Positions 42,499 to 50,989 of a stretch of DNA of 60,969 bases are shown one piece after another; within the stretch, counting starts at the first letter, position 1; each line of letters starts with the position of its first letter. Under the pieces are notes generated by a model. That model ran no database searches. It had not been told where the DNA came from and saw nothing but the letters and a program-made list of their open reading frames with translations. The translations under genes were made by a program, and so were the position numbers. Origin of the DNA: Planctomycetota bacterium (GTDB lineage Bacteria > Planctomycetota > SZUA-567 > H5-PLA8); assembly GCA_016200135.1 (NCBI GenBank), contig JACQFI010000071.1, forward strand, positions 1 to 60,969. Reading direction: 5' to 3'.

Positions 42499-42634
42499 GT
42501 AGCGCAGGCATCCGCCGTGGGCATCTTGCCCGCGGCGTTACGGCAACTTCGCAGGCAGGATGCCTGCGCTACATTATGGCCGCGGCGCGCGAGCTGTTAC
42601 GCCGGTAGGGCAGGCAGGAATGTCTGCGCTACTA
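42499..42634. repeat. CGCAGGC hairpin repeats (family F)
   Basis: GTAGCGCAGGCAT at 42499 and AGGATGCCTGCGCTAC at about 42557-42573 form an inverted pair; a further AGGAATGTCTGCGCTAC unit reaches the stop codon of the next gene at 42634. It fills the gap between two cluster genes. Confidence 0.75.
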
Positions 42635-43927
42635 TTTGCGCAGAGCGTCCAGGTCTTTCGCCTTCTCGGACTTCAGTTCGATCAAGCGGTCGGCAAGCTT
42701 CTGCGCGAGGGCTTCGTTCTTCTCGGCAAGCGCCAGCGCGCCGGCGTGAAAAACCGCTTCAGCATCGTCCGGCAGCAGGCGCAGTGGCATCTGCGCGAGG
42801 TCCGCGTTGGAGACATCCTTCCAGCGGAGCGGCAGCTTGTTGCCGGCGAGTTCAACGGTGAGGCCCTGCGCGTCGGCGCCCTTGAAGACGACCTCCTGGC
42901 CCTGTCCCATCACGTTCATGAAGACCTTCGCGCCTCTCTTCGTGGCCTCGCCGCTCAGGGATTTCAACAGCGCATCGCGGTGCGACGCGGGGTCAATCGC
43001 GGGCGCGGCCTTGGCGACCTGCGCGGGCTCGGCGGACTTCTCTTCTTTTTTCGCCGGCGCGAACTGGGCCTGCAGCGGTCCGATGTAGGCGCGGGCGATG
43101 ACGAAGTGGTCGAGATAGAGATGGATGTCCTGCTTGGGCACCTGGGTTTCGCCGCCGTGGTAGACGTTGAGCCAGACGTCCTCGATCTTTAAGGTGTCCA
43201 CGTCGCGGAAGCGCACGTCGGTCTTCTCGAAGCCAACCTGTCCGTCGATCCAGCCGCGCAGGATGCCGTCGTTCTTGCCCTTCGCGCCGTCTTTGCCGGG
43301 CGTGTTGAGCTTGGTGTAGAGTTCCACGCAGTACCAGCGGCCGTGCTGGAGCTTGGGCTTGAAGCGCCATTCGCTTCCATACTTGTCCTTCATGTCCGCG
43401 TGGTAACAGTAGAAGCCGATGTCGGTGGCGTCCGCGCCTTCATTGCTGTTGAAGAGCCCGCGCGCGGACCAGCCGTCGGTGCCGTTAACAGGCCGCCCGC
43501 CCCACCCCGCCTTGCCGTACGTTCCGCCCATGCCGGGCAGTTTGCCGCCAAAGGTCGCGTTCTTCCAATCCTCGTCGAACTTGAGGTAGTAGCGGACGTA
43601 GATCTCTTCGGGCTCCGCGCCGGTGCGCTCCTTGAACTTGAACTGCACGCTGGTGCCGTAGTGGTCGTTGCCCTGCACCGTCGCGCGCAGGAACTTGGAT
43701 TTCCCGCCCCAGGCGTTCTCGCCCTCGACGATCGCGGTGTTCTGCGGGGCGCGCTTCTCGCCCCAGGCCTTCCACCAGTTGGGGTCGGAAAGATCGCTGC
43801 AGAGCACGAGGTCGTTGCGGTGGGCGAGGCTGGGTTCCATGGACGCGGGGCCCTCAAGCGCCACGGCCGGCGCGGCAAGCGCTGCAAGGCACAGCAGGAG
43901 CGGCCATCCCGCAGAGCGTTTTCGCAT
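42632..43927 (-). CDS. Secreted polysaccharide-lyase-like jelly-roll protein
   Basis: The product is 431 aa with a signal peptide (residues ~1-24, ending AVALEG). Residues ~40-290 form a beta-jelly-roll resembling PL14/heparin-lyase I-type families: YVRYYLKFDEDW, GGKLPGMGG, HGRWYCVELYTKLNTP and a late HLYLDHFVIA strand. Residues ~300-431 are a separate helical tail with charged repeats (AEKNEALAQKLADRLIELK). It probably binds or cleaves an acidic polysaccharide; the catalytic residues are not assigned. It is in the GntR/LacI cluster between hairpin repeats of families C and F. Confidence 0.7.
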   Translation of the reverse strand: MRKRSAGWPLLLCLAALAAPAVALEGPASMEPSLAHRNDLVLCSDLSDPNWWKAWGEKRAPQNTAIVEGENAWGGKSKFLRATVQGNDHYGTSVQFKFKERTGAEPEEIYVRYYLKFDEDWKNATFGGKLPGMGGTYGKAGWGGRPVNGTDGWSARGLFNSNEGADATDIGFYCYHADMKDKYGSEWRFKPKLQHGRWYCVELYTKLNTPGKDGAKGKNDGILRGWIDGQVGFEKTDVRFRDVDTLKIEDVWLNVYHGGETQVPKQDIHLYLDHFVIARAYIGPLQAQFAPAKKEEKSAEPAQVAKAAPAIDPASHRDALLKSLSGEATKRGAKVFMNVMGQGQEVVFKGADAQGLTVELAGNKLPLRWKDVSNADLAQMPLRLLPDDAEAVFHAGALALAEKNEALAQKLADRLIELKSEKAKDLDALRK

Positions 43928-44035
43928 AGGGAGCCGATTGTATCCAGCCGGATGAACAAACGGATTCCTTTTTAGAGCAGATCCCGCTCCAGCGGGACCC
44001 TAGCGTCCGAGCAATAAAAAGCGCGGTCATGCCGT

Positions 44036-44136
44036 GAATTCCCCCTTACGTAAGGAGGGATACAGCGGGGTTAACCCCTTTTGCTTTCGGAGCCTGAAAC
44101 CTCCCCTTACCCCTCCTTACATAAGGAGGGGATTTT
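44036..44136. repeat. AATCCCC/GGGGATT hairpin repeat (family C), long copy
   Basis: It begins GAATTCCCCCTTACGTAAGG and ends CTTACATAAGGAGGGGATTT. The middle contains CGGAGCCTGAAACCTCCCCT. It is nearly colinear with 55312-55404, so the whole ~100-bp unit is the mobile or copied element. Confidence 0.85.
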
Positions 44137-44168
44137 CTCCGCGCGGGCCGTGGTTATTGCGCGAACCT

Positions 44169-45248
44169 TCAGGGCTTGAGCTCCCGGATGCGGATGTCCT
44201 TGATCTTAACCGTCCAGCCCTCGCTCACAAAGATGCGGATGTTCGCGGAGCGGGGATCGGCGCCGGCGCCGCCCTTGGCTTGCACGGGCGTCCCGTCCAG
44301 GCTTGCTTCCACGACACCGCCGACGGCCACGGCGCGGAAGGCGATCCATTTGCCCTTGGGATGCCAGTAGATGGGAATGCCGAACGTCTCCCGGAACTGG
44401 ATGTGGGTGTACTCGGTGTCGTCGGAGTAGAGCTGGCAGGTGAACTCGAAATCACAAAAAGGCGCCTTGGCATCGATGCGCGAAGCGCCGCCGGAGGACG
44501 GATCGCTTTTCAGGGCGTCACCGTCCACGACCCATTTGCCTTTGGCGGAGGTCCATCCCTTGAGGTCCTGGCCGTTGAAGAGCGGCTTCCACGACGCATC
44601 GTCCGCGGGCGGGGACGGCAAGGCGAGCAAGCTGCCGGCGGGCTTGGGATCGACCGCTTTCGGTTCTTCCGTCTTGGCGCGCTCGGGTGTGTTGGCCTCG
44701 GCGGTTGACGCAGAGCTCTTGGCCTCGCGCTGGCGCTGCTCGAAGAGTTCCTTCGGCGTGAGCTCGCGCGTCTTCGCGCCGGCCGGCTCTGGAATAAGCG
44801 GAGCATTCTGCGCCGGCGCCCCCGATGGATTCGCGGATGGCGGCGGCGGCATCGGCGCGTACACAGGAAACGTGGGCGGCGGGTCGGGCTTCTTCGCTTC
44901 CACTTTGGCAGTCTGCGTGGGCTTAGGGCCTGAACCTAAGCTCCAGAGAATCAGGATGCCCACCAACGCAGCCGCACCCGCGCCGAGGTAAATCAAGGTC
45001 ATGTTTGTGGGCGCCGGCCCATCGGAACGGCTGGCAGAAAAGGCGGGCCGCCCGCTCGTACCGGAACTCGGGCGCACGGCTTCGGACATCCTGCGCGAAG
45101 AGGGCCTGGGAACCGGAAGCGAGCCGGAGGTCTTGGTCTGCGGCGCGGCGAGCCGCGCCTGGCATTCCGGACAATACATGGGCCCGGACGGAGGCTCCGC
45201 CGGAGCGCCGACGCGCTTGCCGCAGCCATCGCAGTAGTGAATCTGCAT
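44169..45248 (-). CDS. Zinc-ribbon membrane protein with DUF1080 domain
   Basis: The product is 359 aa. An N-terminal zinc ribbon (YCDGCGKRVG...YCPECQARL) is followed by a Ser/Pro/Arg-rich linker, one membrane helix (~82-103), a ~110-residue Pro/Ala/Glu linker, and a C-terminal domain starting WKPLFNGQDLKGW. The latter is the signature opening of DUF1080 (3-keto-disaccharide hydrolase / LamG-like jelly roll), which ends in IFVSEGWTVKIKDIRIREL. The ribbon is in the cytoplasm and the sugar-binding domain outside, so it may link extracellular sugar binding to the membrane. It is the fifth gene of the cluster, 59 nt after the beta-propeller gene. Confidence 0.75.
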   Translation of the reverse strand: MQIHYCDGCGKRVGAPAEPPSGPMYCPECQARLAAPQTKTSGSLPVPRPSSRRMSEAVRPSSGTSGRPAFSASRSDGPAPTNMTLIYLGAGAAALVGILILWSLGSGPKPTQTAKVEAKKPDPPPTFPVYAPMPPPPSANPSGAPAQNAPLIPEPAGAKTRELTPKELFEQRQREAKSSASTAEANTPERAKTEEPKAVDPKPAGSLLALPSPPADDASWKPLFNGQDLKGWTSAKGKWVVDGDALKSDPSSGGASRIDAKAPFCDFEFTCQLYSDDTEYTHIQFRETFGIPIYWHPKGKWIAFRAVAVGGVVEASLDGTPVQAKGGAGADPRSANIRIFVSEGWTVKIKDIRIRELKP

Positions 45249-45307
45249 CGCTCGTGTCCGGTTTTTTCAGTACCACTATTTAACTCATTGCGACCATATA
45301 TCCGCCC

Positions 45308-46675
45308 TCAGGGACCGCCCACCAATTCGTCCACGCTGATGCCGAGCGTTTTCGCGGCCTTGGCGCGCGTCTCCTTGGCTTTGTCCGCGCCCATAAGTTT
45401 CTCGTACCAGCCTTCGGGCAGATCGCAGCGGTACTCTTCGAGCGGCGCTTTGAAGTCGTCCCAGTTGCTGGCAAAGAAGACCGACTTGCCGAAGCGGTCG
45501 ATGGTTCCGTGGGTCTCAGCCCAGTAATGCTGCCCGGCCGCGGGATCGTGGTTCTTCACGCAATGCGTGTGGGCCACGCGCCAGACGGTGGGCTTTTGGG
45601 TGTCGCCGGGTTCGAGTTTGAGGAGGTACAGGCAGAGCGAGCACCAGAGGTCCTTCTCCTTGCGCGGACCGCTGGTCGAGACCACCGCCCAGCCGGGCGT
45701 GGCGAAACAGTTCCCCGAGAAGTGCACACCCACGCCGCTGCACAGCTTGTACTCGTTCCAGTCCTTGCAGCCGTGAATTTGGTGGATGAGCTGGGTCTGC
45801 TTGCCGGTCTCGAGGTCCTGCGAGGTCCAGAAGTCGGTCTTGTTGTCCTGATAGACGTAGACCTCGCGTCCTTCGCCATCCAGCGCGAAGTCGGCGTGGC
45901 CCATATCCGGCCCGAGCTTGACCGGCGCGGTGAAGTCGCGCTTGAGGGACTCGCCGCCGTAGAGGATGCGTTTGCCCGAGGGGCTGATGCCCACGACCGC
46001 GCCGTGGTCGGCCGCGTGCTGCCCGGCGATCTTGTCTTCATGCATGTCGTAGATCACGACGGCCAGCGCCTTGCCGCGCTCGTCCCAAAACGCGCAGTCC
46101 ATGATCCCGAAGCCCCAGTAGCGCCCGTCGAAAGACGGGTCGTCGTACGAGTGGTACGCGAGCCACTTCATCGCGGGGAAGTCCTGCTTGAAGTCGTGGA
46201 CGACGGCGGCCTCGCCGGTCTTGACGTTGAACTTCATGAAACGCGTGCTGCGCGCCTCGGCGAAATAGCAAACGTTCGGGTCCTTCATGTCCCAGCGCGG
46301 CGAGCTGATGTCGCCGATGGCGTTGGGGATCTCCTTCACCACTTTGCAGGCCTTGTTGTCGTACACGTGCCAGGGGCCCGCGCCTTCAAGCACCAGCAGC
46401 GTGCCGTCGCGGTTGAGCGGGCTGTGCGTGGAGTAGCCATGGCGGCGCATCGTCGCGCCCCAGCCGTCGGAAGGATCGGAGATGCGCGTGATCTTGGTCC
46501 CGAAGGTTGGGTCATCGAACGGCTTGCCGCGCTCGGGCATGGGCAGCTTCGGAATCGGCAGGTCCTGCGTGCCGAGGACGTACGGCTTGGCGAAGGAAGC
46601 GCCGGGCGATTCGTCGGCGGCCCAGATTGCGTTGAGCGCAAAGCCGAGAAGGACGGCGATGAGCGAACGGAGCAT
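45308..46675 (-). CDS. Secreted beta-propeller protein
   Basis: The product is 455 aa with a signal peptide (residues ~1-20, ending IWAADE). The mature protein has repeated beta-propeller blades (GTLLVLEGAGPWHVYDNKACKV; DPNVCYFAEARSTRFMKFNVKTGEA; GREVYVYQDNKTDFWTSQDLETGK). The whole resembles oligogalacturonate-lyase-type seven-bladed propellers and PQQ-like sugar-binding propellers; His-rich motifs HTHCVKNHDP and GQHYWAETHGT could form an active or metal site. Start: ATG at 46675, GGGAG 7 nt upstream. Enzyme identity is uncertain. It follows the beta-helix gene by 29 nt. Confidence 0.7.
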   Translation of the reverse strand: MLRSLIAVLLGFALNAIWAADESPGASFAKPYVLGTQDLPIPKLPMPERGKPFDDPTFGTKITRISDPSDGWGATMRRHGYSTHSPLNRDGTLLVLEGAGPWHVYDNKACKVVKEIPNAIGDISSPRWDMKDPNVCYFAEARSTRFMKFNVKTGEAAVVHDFKQDFPAMKWLAYHSYDDPSFDGRYWGFGIMDCAFWDERGKALAVVIYDMHEDKIAGQHAADHGAVVGISPSGKRILYGGESLKRDFTAPVKLGPDMGHADFALDGEGREVYVYQDNKTDFWTSQDLETGKQTQLIHQIHGCKDWNEYKLCSGVGVHFSGNCFATPGWAVVSTSGPRKEKDLWCSLCLYLLKLEPGDTQKPTVWRVAHTHCVKNHDPAAGQHYWAETHGTIDRFGKSVFFASNWDDFKAPLEEYRCDLPEGWYEKLMGADKAKETRAKAAKTLGISVDELVGGP

Positions 46676-46704
46676 GGCAATTCTCCCTGTGACTTTCGTT
46701 CGAT

Positions 46705-48000
46705 TTATTTGGATGCGGCTTCCGGTTCGTACGCGCCGATGGCCGGGACGTCCTTGGGGCGCGGCTTGTTCGCGGCGTCGGTCTCGGTCTTCGACGGCGC
46801 GGCTTTTCCGGCCGCGGCGCTGCCGGGCTTGATGCGGTAGTCGAACTTCGCCGCGTCCACGAAGAGCGGGTCGCCGGAGAGGTTGCCGTCCTTGCCGAGC
46901 TCGAACGGTCCGTTGTCGCCGCAGTTGAAGAAGAGGCAGTGGTCGGCCGTGCCGGAGGAGTCGGGGCGCTTCTCGTCCTTGTAGAACTTCAACGCGTGCT
47001 TCTTGGAATCGGCAATGATGCAGTCGATCAGCTTCGCGTTCTTGCCCGAGATCGCGAAGCCCGAGTCGCGATTGAAGCCCGAGGTACAGTGGATAAAGGT
47101 GATGTTCTCCGCGTGCGCTTCGAAGTTGCCGTCGTTGGTCTCGCCCGTGGCCCACGCGACGCAGTTGATGAACGTCGAGCCCGGGTTCCAGCATTTAAAG
47201 TTCGCGCCCCACATCTTGGTGCCGTTGTGGTGCGAGATGCAGCCGAGGACGGTGATGCCGTAGCCTTTGCGCCCGCTCAAGTCGAAGCCGTCGGAACCAT
47301 TCTCGTAAGCCTGGCAGTACTCGAAGCGCACGTCCTTGGCGGTGCAATCGTGGCTGATGCCGAAGCCGTCGGTGCCGCCCTTGCAGCCGTTGTGGTGCGC
47401 CGAGCAGCGGCGGAAGACCATCTGGTCCATCGCGACGGGGTTGTTCACGTCCATGCCGCCGACGACGCTTTCGGCGAGTTCCACGTCCTCGAAGAGCATC
47501 TTCTCAGCCTTGACACCTTCGAACGCGAGCGCGCCGTCGCACTGGCTCGCCTTGCATTTGCGGATGGTGATATCGTGCGCGTCCTTGAACTTGATGCCCT
47601 GCACCGCGTGGACGATCTCAAAGCCTTCGACATCCCAGAAGCCCACGCCGCGGCCCACGATGCCGTGCCCGTGGTCCTTGCCGTCGTTGCTCGGGTCGAG
47701 CAAAACCTTGCCTTCGGTGACGAGCGTGATCGGCTTGCCTTCTTCGCCCGAGCGCGGCAGCGTGACGGTCTCCTTATAGGTGCCCGCGAGCACCACGATC
47801 TTGTCGCCGGGGCCGACCTTGCCAAGCGCCGTAGCGATCGTCTTCAGCGGCGCCGAGCGCGAGCCCGCCGCGCCGTCGTCGCCCGAAGACGCGACGACCA
47901 GCGTCTTGCCGGACTCGCTCTCGCCCGCTACTAGACTGCAAATCCCCGGTACGCATAAGATCAATAGGACCTTTAGGACGAACGGGACTTTTGTAGCCAT
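46705..48000 (-). CDS. Secreted right-handed parallel beta-helix protein (PL9-like)
   Basis: The product is 431 aa with a signal peptide (residues ~1-25). The opening AAGSRSAPLKTIATALGKVGPGDKIVVLAGTY is the classic DUF1565/PL9 start of pectate-lyase-type beta-helices. Coils follow (HDITIRKCKASQCDGA, HHNGCKGGTDGFGISHDC, ENGSDGFDLSGRKG, NFKCWNPGSTFINCVAW) and the end DYRIKPGSAAAGKAA...DVPAIGAYEPE is a common C-terminal cap. The GSDGFDLSG coil resembles the calcium-binding DGFD region of PL9 lyases. Start: ATG at 48000 with AAGGAGG 5 nt upstream. Confidence 0.8.
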   Translation of the reverse strand: MATKVPFVLKVLLILCVPGICSLVAGESESGKTLVVASSGDDGAAGSRSAPLKTIATALGKVGPGDKIVVLAGTYKETVTLPRSGEEGKPITLVTEGKVLLDPSNDGKDHGHGIVGRGVGFWDVEGFEIVHAVQGIKFKDAHDITIRKCKASQCDGALAFEGVKAEKMLFEDVELAESVVGGMDVNNPVAMDQMVFRRCSAHHNGCKGGTDGFGISHDCTAKDVRFEYCQAYENGSDGFDLSGRKGYGITVLGCISHHNGTKMWGANFKCWNPGSTFINCVAWATGETNDGNFEAHAENITFIHCTSGFNRDSGFAISGKNAKLIDCIIADSKKHALKFYKDEKRPDSSGTADHCLFFNCGDNGPFELGKDGNLSGDPLFVDAAKFDYRIKPGSAAAGKAAPSKTETDAANKPRPKDVPAIGAYEPEAASK

Positions 48001-48065
48001 GCGATCCTCCTTGGTTGCCGTCCTCCCATGAGGAGGAGGGAACAGCGCCGCGTCTCCGGCGCCCA

Positions 48066-48911
48066 TTAGTGCTTCGCCAGCAGCGCCGCGGCGATGGTCT
48101 CGGCGATAAGCGCGGTGCCGCGGTCGTTGGGGTGAACGTTGCTGAACCAGTCCATGTCGTTCGCGTGCTTGTCGTCGTCCTTGGGGTCGCCGGTGCCATC
48201 GCCGCGCACGCGGAAGTCCCAGTTGCCTTTCTCCGTCTCCGCTTTCATGCGGCGGTGGACATCGGCCACGAGGTAGCCCTTGGCCGCGGCGAGCTCGCGC
48301 GCTTCCTTGTTGTAGCCTTCGAGGTACTCGTTGCGCGAACCGCCGTTCTTAAAGCCGGGGACTCTTACGGGGTCGATCCAGTAGCCCGCGGAGTGCTTCG
48401 GGTCGAGGTACATGCCGGTGGAGAATACGATCACGCAGCCGGGGTAATCTTTTTCCAGCTTGCCGCAGAGGAACTCCAGGCGCTTGCGGAAGATTTCCGG
48501 CGCGTAAACCTTGCCGTCGTTCGCGGCGTAGTTGATCGCCACGACGTCCACCTGCGGGTGCTTCTTGAGAACCTTGAAGTAGTGTCCGGTCGTCTCATCC
48601 TCGAAGAGCGGTGGAACCGTGTGCTTGGTCTCGCCGTCCTTCGGCCCGATGTACTGGCCGCCGCGCGCTTCGTTGAAGACCGTCCACTTCGCCTCCGGGG
48701 CCTTCTTATCCAGCGCGGCCTTGAGGATGAACTCGAGGCGCTGCTCTCCTTGGTGGCAGTCGAAGATCGAGTCGCCGATCAGCAGGACGGTGCCGCCCTT
48801 GGAGAGGTCCTTCGCCGCAGGCTTGGGGGCTTCGGCGGCGCGGGCGCTGTAGGCCGCAAGTGCGAATAGGACGGCTGGGACAACTAGGACGAATAGGGCC
48901 TTGATGAGCAT
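48066..48911 (-). CDS. Secreted SGNH/GDSL-type esterase
   Basis: The product is 281 aa with a signal peptide (residues ~1-25). SGNH blocks: LLIGDSIFD (nucleophile S48), ARGGQYIG (block II Gly), NYAANDGK (block III Asn) and NVHPNDRG (block V Asp/His, in the order D-x-x-H being replaced by N-V-H-P). It probably removes acetyl or other ester groups from a polysaccharide, consistent with the lyase-like proteins in the same operon. Start: ATG at 48911, AAGGAG upstream, only 16 nt after the regulator stop. Confidence 0.85.
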   Translation of the reverse strand: MLIKALFVLVVPAVLFALAAYSARAAEAPKPAAKDLSKGGTVLLIGDSIFDCHQGEQRLEFILKAALDKKAPEAKWTVFNEARGGQYIGPKDGETKHTVPPLFEDETTGHYFKVLKKHPQVDVVAINYAANDGKVYAPEIFRKRLEFLCGKLEKDYPGCVIVFSTGMYLDPKHSAGYWIDPVRVPGFKNGGSRNEYLEGYNKEARELAAAKGYLVADVHRRMKAETEKGNWDFRVRGDGTGDPKDDDKHANDMDWFSNVHPNDRGTALIAETIAAALLAKH

Positions 48912-48927
48912 GGGGCTCTCCTTGGAG

Positions 48928-50088
48928 TCAGACGTTCGAAGGCGCGGATGATTCGGTCCAGCCGGCGCTGCCGCCGAGGTTGCAAGTCCACGGAACCACC
49001 ACGCGGCGCGGCGGGGCTTCCGGTTCTTCCAGGCGCAGCAGGCACAGGCGCGCGGCCTCGCGGCCGAGCGTCTCCCAATCGACGGTATAATGCGTGAGCG
49101 CCGGGCAGGTCTCGATCCATTCGGGCAGATCGCCCAGCGCGACGATGCCCAGGTCTTCCGGCACGCGCACGCCGCGCGCCTGGGCTTCCTGGAGCAAAAT
49201 CGCGGCGGCTTGGATATCGAAGCAGACGATGGCGTCCGGCGCAGCAGCGCGCGCAGCGGAAGAAGCGTCGCCGAACCACTGCGCGGCGTAGCTCCGGATG
49301 TACTTGCCGCTCGGGATCGTAAAGAGGATCGATTCGTCGAGGGGCATGCCGCGGGTGATGTAGGCGCGGCGCACGCCCATGCCGCGCATCACGCTGTTGG
49401 GCCATTCGGCGCGGCCCGCCGGATCGTGATACGGATGCCCGGGGTTGACCTCCCCGCCGGCATACGCCACGCGTTTGCGTCCGGTGGCGAAGAAGCGTTC
49501 GGCAGAGGCGAAGCCGACGCCTTCGTTGTCCAGCACGGCGTGATCGGCGGCGAAGCCTTCGCTCGTCTGGTCCACGAACGTGAGCGGCTTGCCCGTGCGT
49601 CGAAGGGCTTCGAGCAGCGCGGGCGGCATCTGCCCGACGACGACGAAGGCGTCCTCGTCCCACTGGCCCAGGCGCTCGCGCAGGTCCGGCCGGACGAACT
49701 CCGCCGCGGTGGACCACGCGATCTCCACGCCCGCGTCGGCTAGCGAACGCGTCAGCGCCGAGGCCATGCGGCCGTAGAAACTGGTGAGCGCTTCCAGATA
49801 GAAGAGGCCGCGCACGCGCTTCAGTGTTCGCGCACCGTTGCGATGCGCGCCGGGGCCGACGAAAACGCCCTGCCGCGGGCGGCGTTCGAGCAGCCCGGCG
49901 CCGACGAGCGTACTTAGCGCTTTGCGCGCCGTCATATAGCTCACGCCCAGGCGCTCGGCGAGCTTGCGTTCGGAGAGCACGCGATCGCCGGCTTTCAGCT
50001 TCTTGTCCTTCAGCGCCTGGAGGATCTCGCGGCGCAGCTTCTGCGCGGCGGCCTCGGTGGTGGTATGAGCTGAAGTGAGGGCAGGCAT
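48928..50088 (-). CDS. GntR/LacI chimeric transcriptional regulator
   Basis: The product is 386 aa. Residues ~8-78 form a GntR-type winged helix-turn-helix (LRREILQALKDKKLKAGDRVLSERKLAERLGVSYMTARKALSTL). Residues ~90-370 are a LacI/periplasmic-binding sensor domain (DAFVVVGQMPP, PLTFVDQ, DAIVCFDIQAAAILLQEAQARGVRVPEDLGIVALGD). The combination is the AraR-like arrangement. It heads the 50088-40528 cluster and should sense a sugar product and control these genes. Three 11-bp spaced TGCTAT elements (50112-50144) lie just upstream and are a likely autoregulatory site. Confidence 0.9.
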   Translation of the reverse strand: MPALTSAHTTTEAAAQKLRREILQALKDKKLKAGDRVLSERKLAERLGVSYMTARKALSTLVGAGLLERRPRQGVFVGPGAHRNGARTLKRVRGLFYLEALTSFYGRMASALTRSLADAGVEIAWSTAAEFVRPDLRERLGQWDEDAFVVVGQMPPALLEALRRTGKPLTFVDQTSEGFAADHAVLDNEGVGFASAERFFATGRKRVAYAGGEVNPGHPYHDPAGRAEWPNSVMRGMGVRRAYITRGMPLDESILFTIPSGKYIRSYAAQWFGDASSAARAAAPDAIVCFDIQAAAILLQEAQARGVRVPEDLGIVALGDLPEWIETCPALTHYTVDWETLGREAARLCLLRLEEPEAPPRRVVVPWTCNLGGSAGWTESSAPSNV

Positions 50089-50111
50089 GCGCGGTTTCCG
50101 ATGTCTAATGA

Positions 50112-50144
50112 TGCTATTTTATTGCTATCTATCTGCTATACATA
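50112..50144. promoter_or_regulatory. Three TGCTAT elements at 11-bp period
   Basis: TGCTAT occurs at 50112, 50123 and 50134, exactly 11 bp apart (about one DNA turn), 24-56 bp upstream of the GntR/LacI regulator start codon. This phased arrangement is typical of a protein-binding or iteron-like site. Confidence 0.5.
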
Positions 50145-50218
50145 CACCGCAGAAAGAATGCAGAATGCGAGAAATATTTTGAGTCATAACATATTGAAAA
50201 ATAATAAGTTAAGTTAAA

Positions 50219-50887
50219 TTATTTCTCGGGTTTAAGCCAGATCAAAATCGTAGGAGTTGGGTCCTGACCCGAGTTCTGCCTGCCGCCATTTGGCAGTATC
50301 TTCGCCCGCTTTAATCGCAGCAAGACGATGGGCTCGTCGGCTTTAAATCCTTCCGCTCCGGAATCGTTGTCGTCGCCTTCCTCGACCACATACTGCTCGG
50401 TGTCGATGTCCGACATTTCCAAAGGCAGGTCGGCGTTTACAAATCCGCCCATGTCATCACTCAAGGTGGACAACAGCCACTTAGTATTGGCTGGATCGCG
50501 CCGGATGGCGGTTTTCAAGGTAAGCTCGCCTTCCACGCCCCCAAAAATGGAATGTTTCTTCGGCAGTTCCGAGGCGGTGAAGGTACCCATTGCGAGGCAC
50601 AGGGTGTAATGCGATCCGGGGGGCAGATAGATATGCTGCTGCCAAGTGAGCCGCTCCGGAAGGTGCTTTGCCGCATAATACGCTTTCGCGGGATCCACAA
50701 TGCGAACCACGCCCAGTTCTTTGGAAAGGTTCGCGTTCTCCCTGGTTAGGCGATTGTTTTCCAATTTCAGTACCACAATCGACGAACATGCGCCTATGGC
50801 GAGGACCATAATAACGAGCGTCTTTAACGAGAATCTCGGCCGCCATCGCCGTGCGGGAACCGTGGGCGGAGGCGAGAGAGAGGTCAT
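50219..50887 (-). CDS. Single-pass membrane protein with RFSLKTLV N-terminus
   Basis: The product is 222 aa. After a short Pro/Arg leader, PRFSLKTLVIMVLAIGACSSIVVL is the planctomycete-type motif and membrane helix, followed by a coiled coil (LENNRLTRENANLSKEL, residues ~40-60) and a beta-rich domain of ~150 residues. The final segment ends PTPTILIWLKPEK. Start: ATG at 50887 with GGAG 6 nt upstream; the longer reading to 50929 has none. No known family. It shares the opening motif with 2344-2802. It is upstream of, and co-directional with, the chimeric regulator, 130 nt away. Confidence 0.75.
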   Translation of the reverse strand: MTSLSPPPTVPARRWRPRFSLKTLVIMVLAIGACSSIVVLKLENNRLTRENANLSKELGVVRIVDPAKAYYAAKHLPERLTWQQHIYLPPGSHYTLCLAMGTFTASELPKKHSIFGGVEGELTLKTAIRRDPANTKWLLSTLSDDMGGFVNADLPLEMSDIDTEQYVVEEGDDNDSGAEGFKADEPIVLLRLKRAKILPNGGRQNSGQDPTPTILIWLKPEK

Positions 50888-50989
50888 TACGAACTCCATG
50901 GGTGGCTTGAATCGGCGGGAGTATGACACCCATTCGGGCCTGAATCTATTTATCCGCAGCGCGGGGTTGTGCCAAGCTACGCGTCCGTT

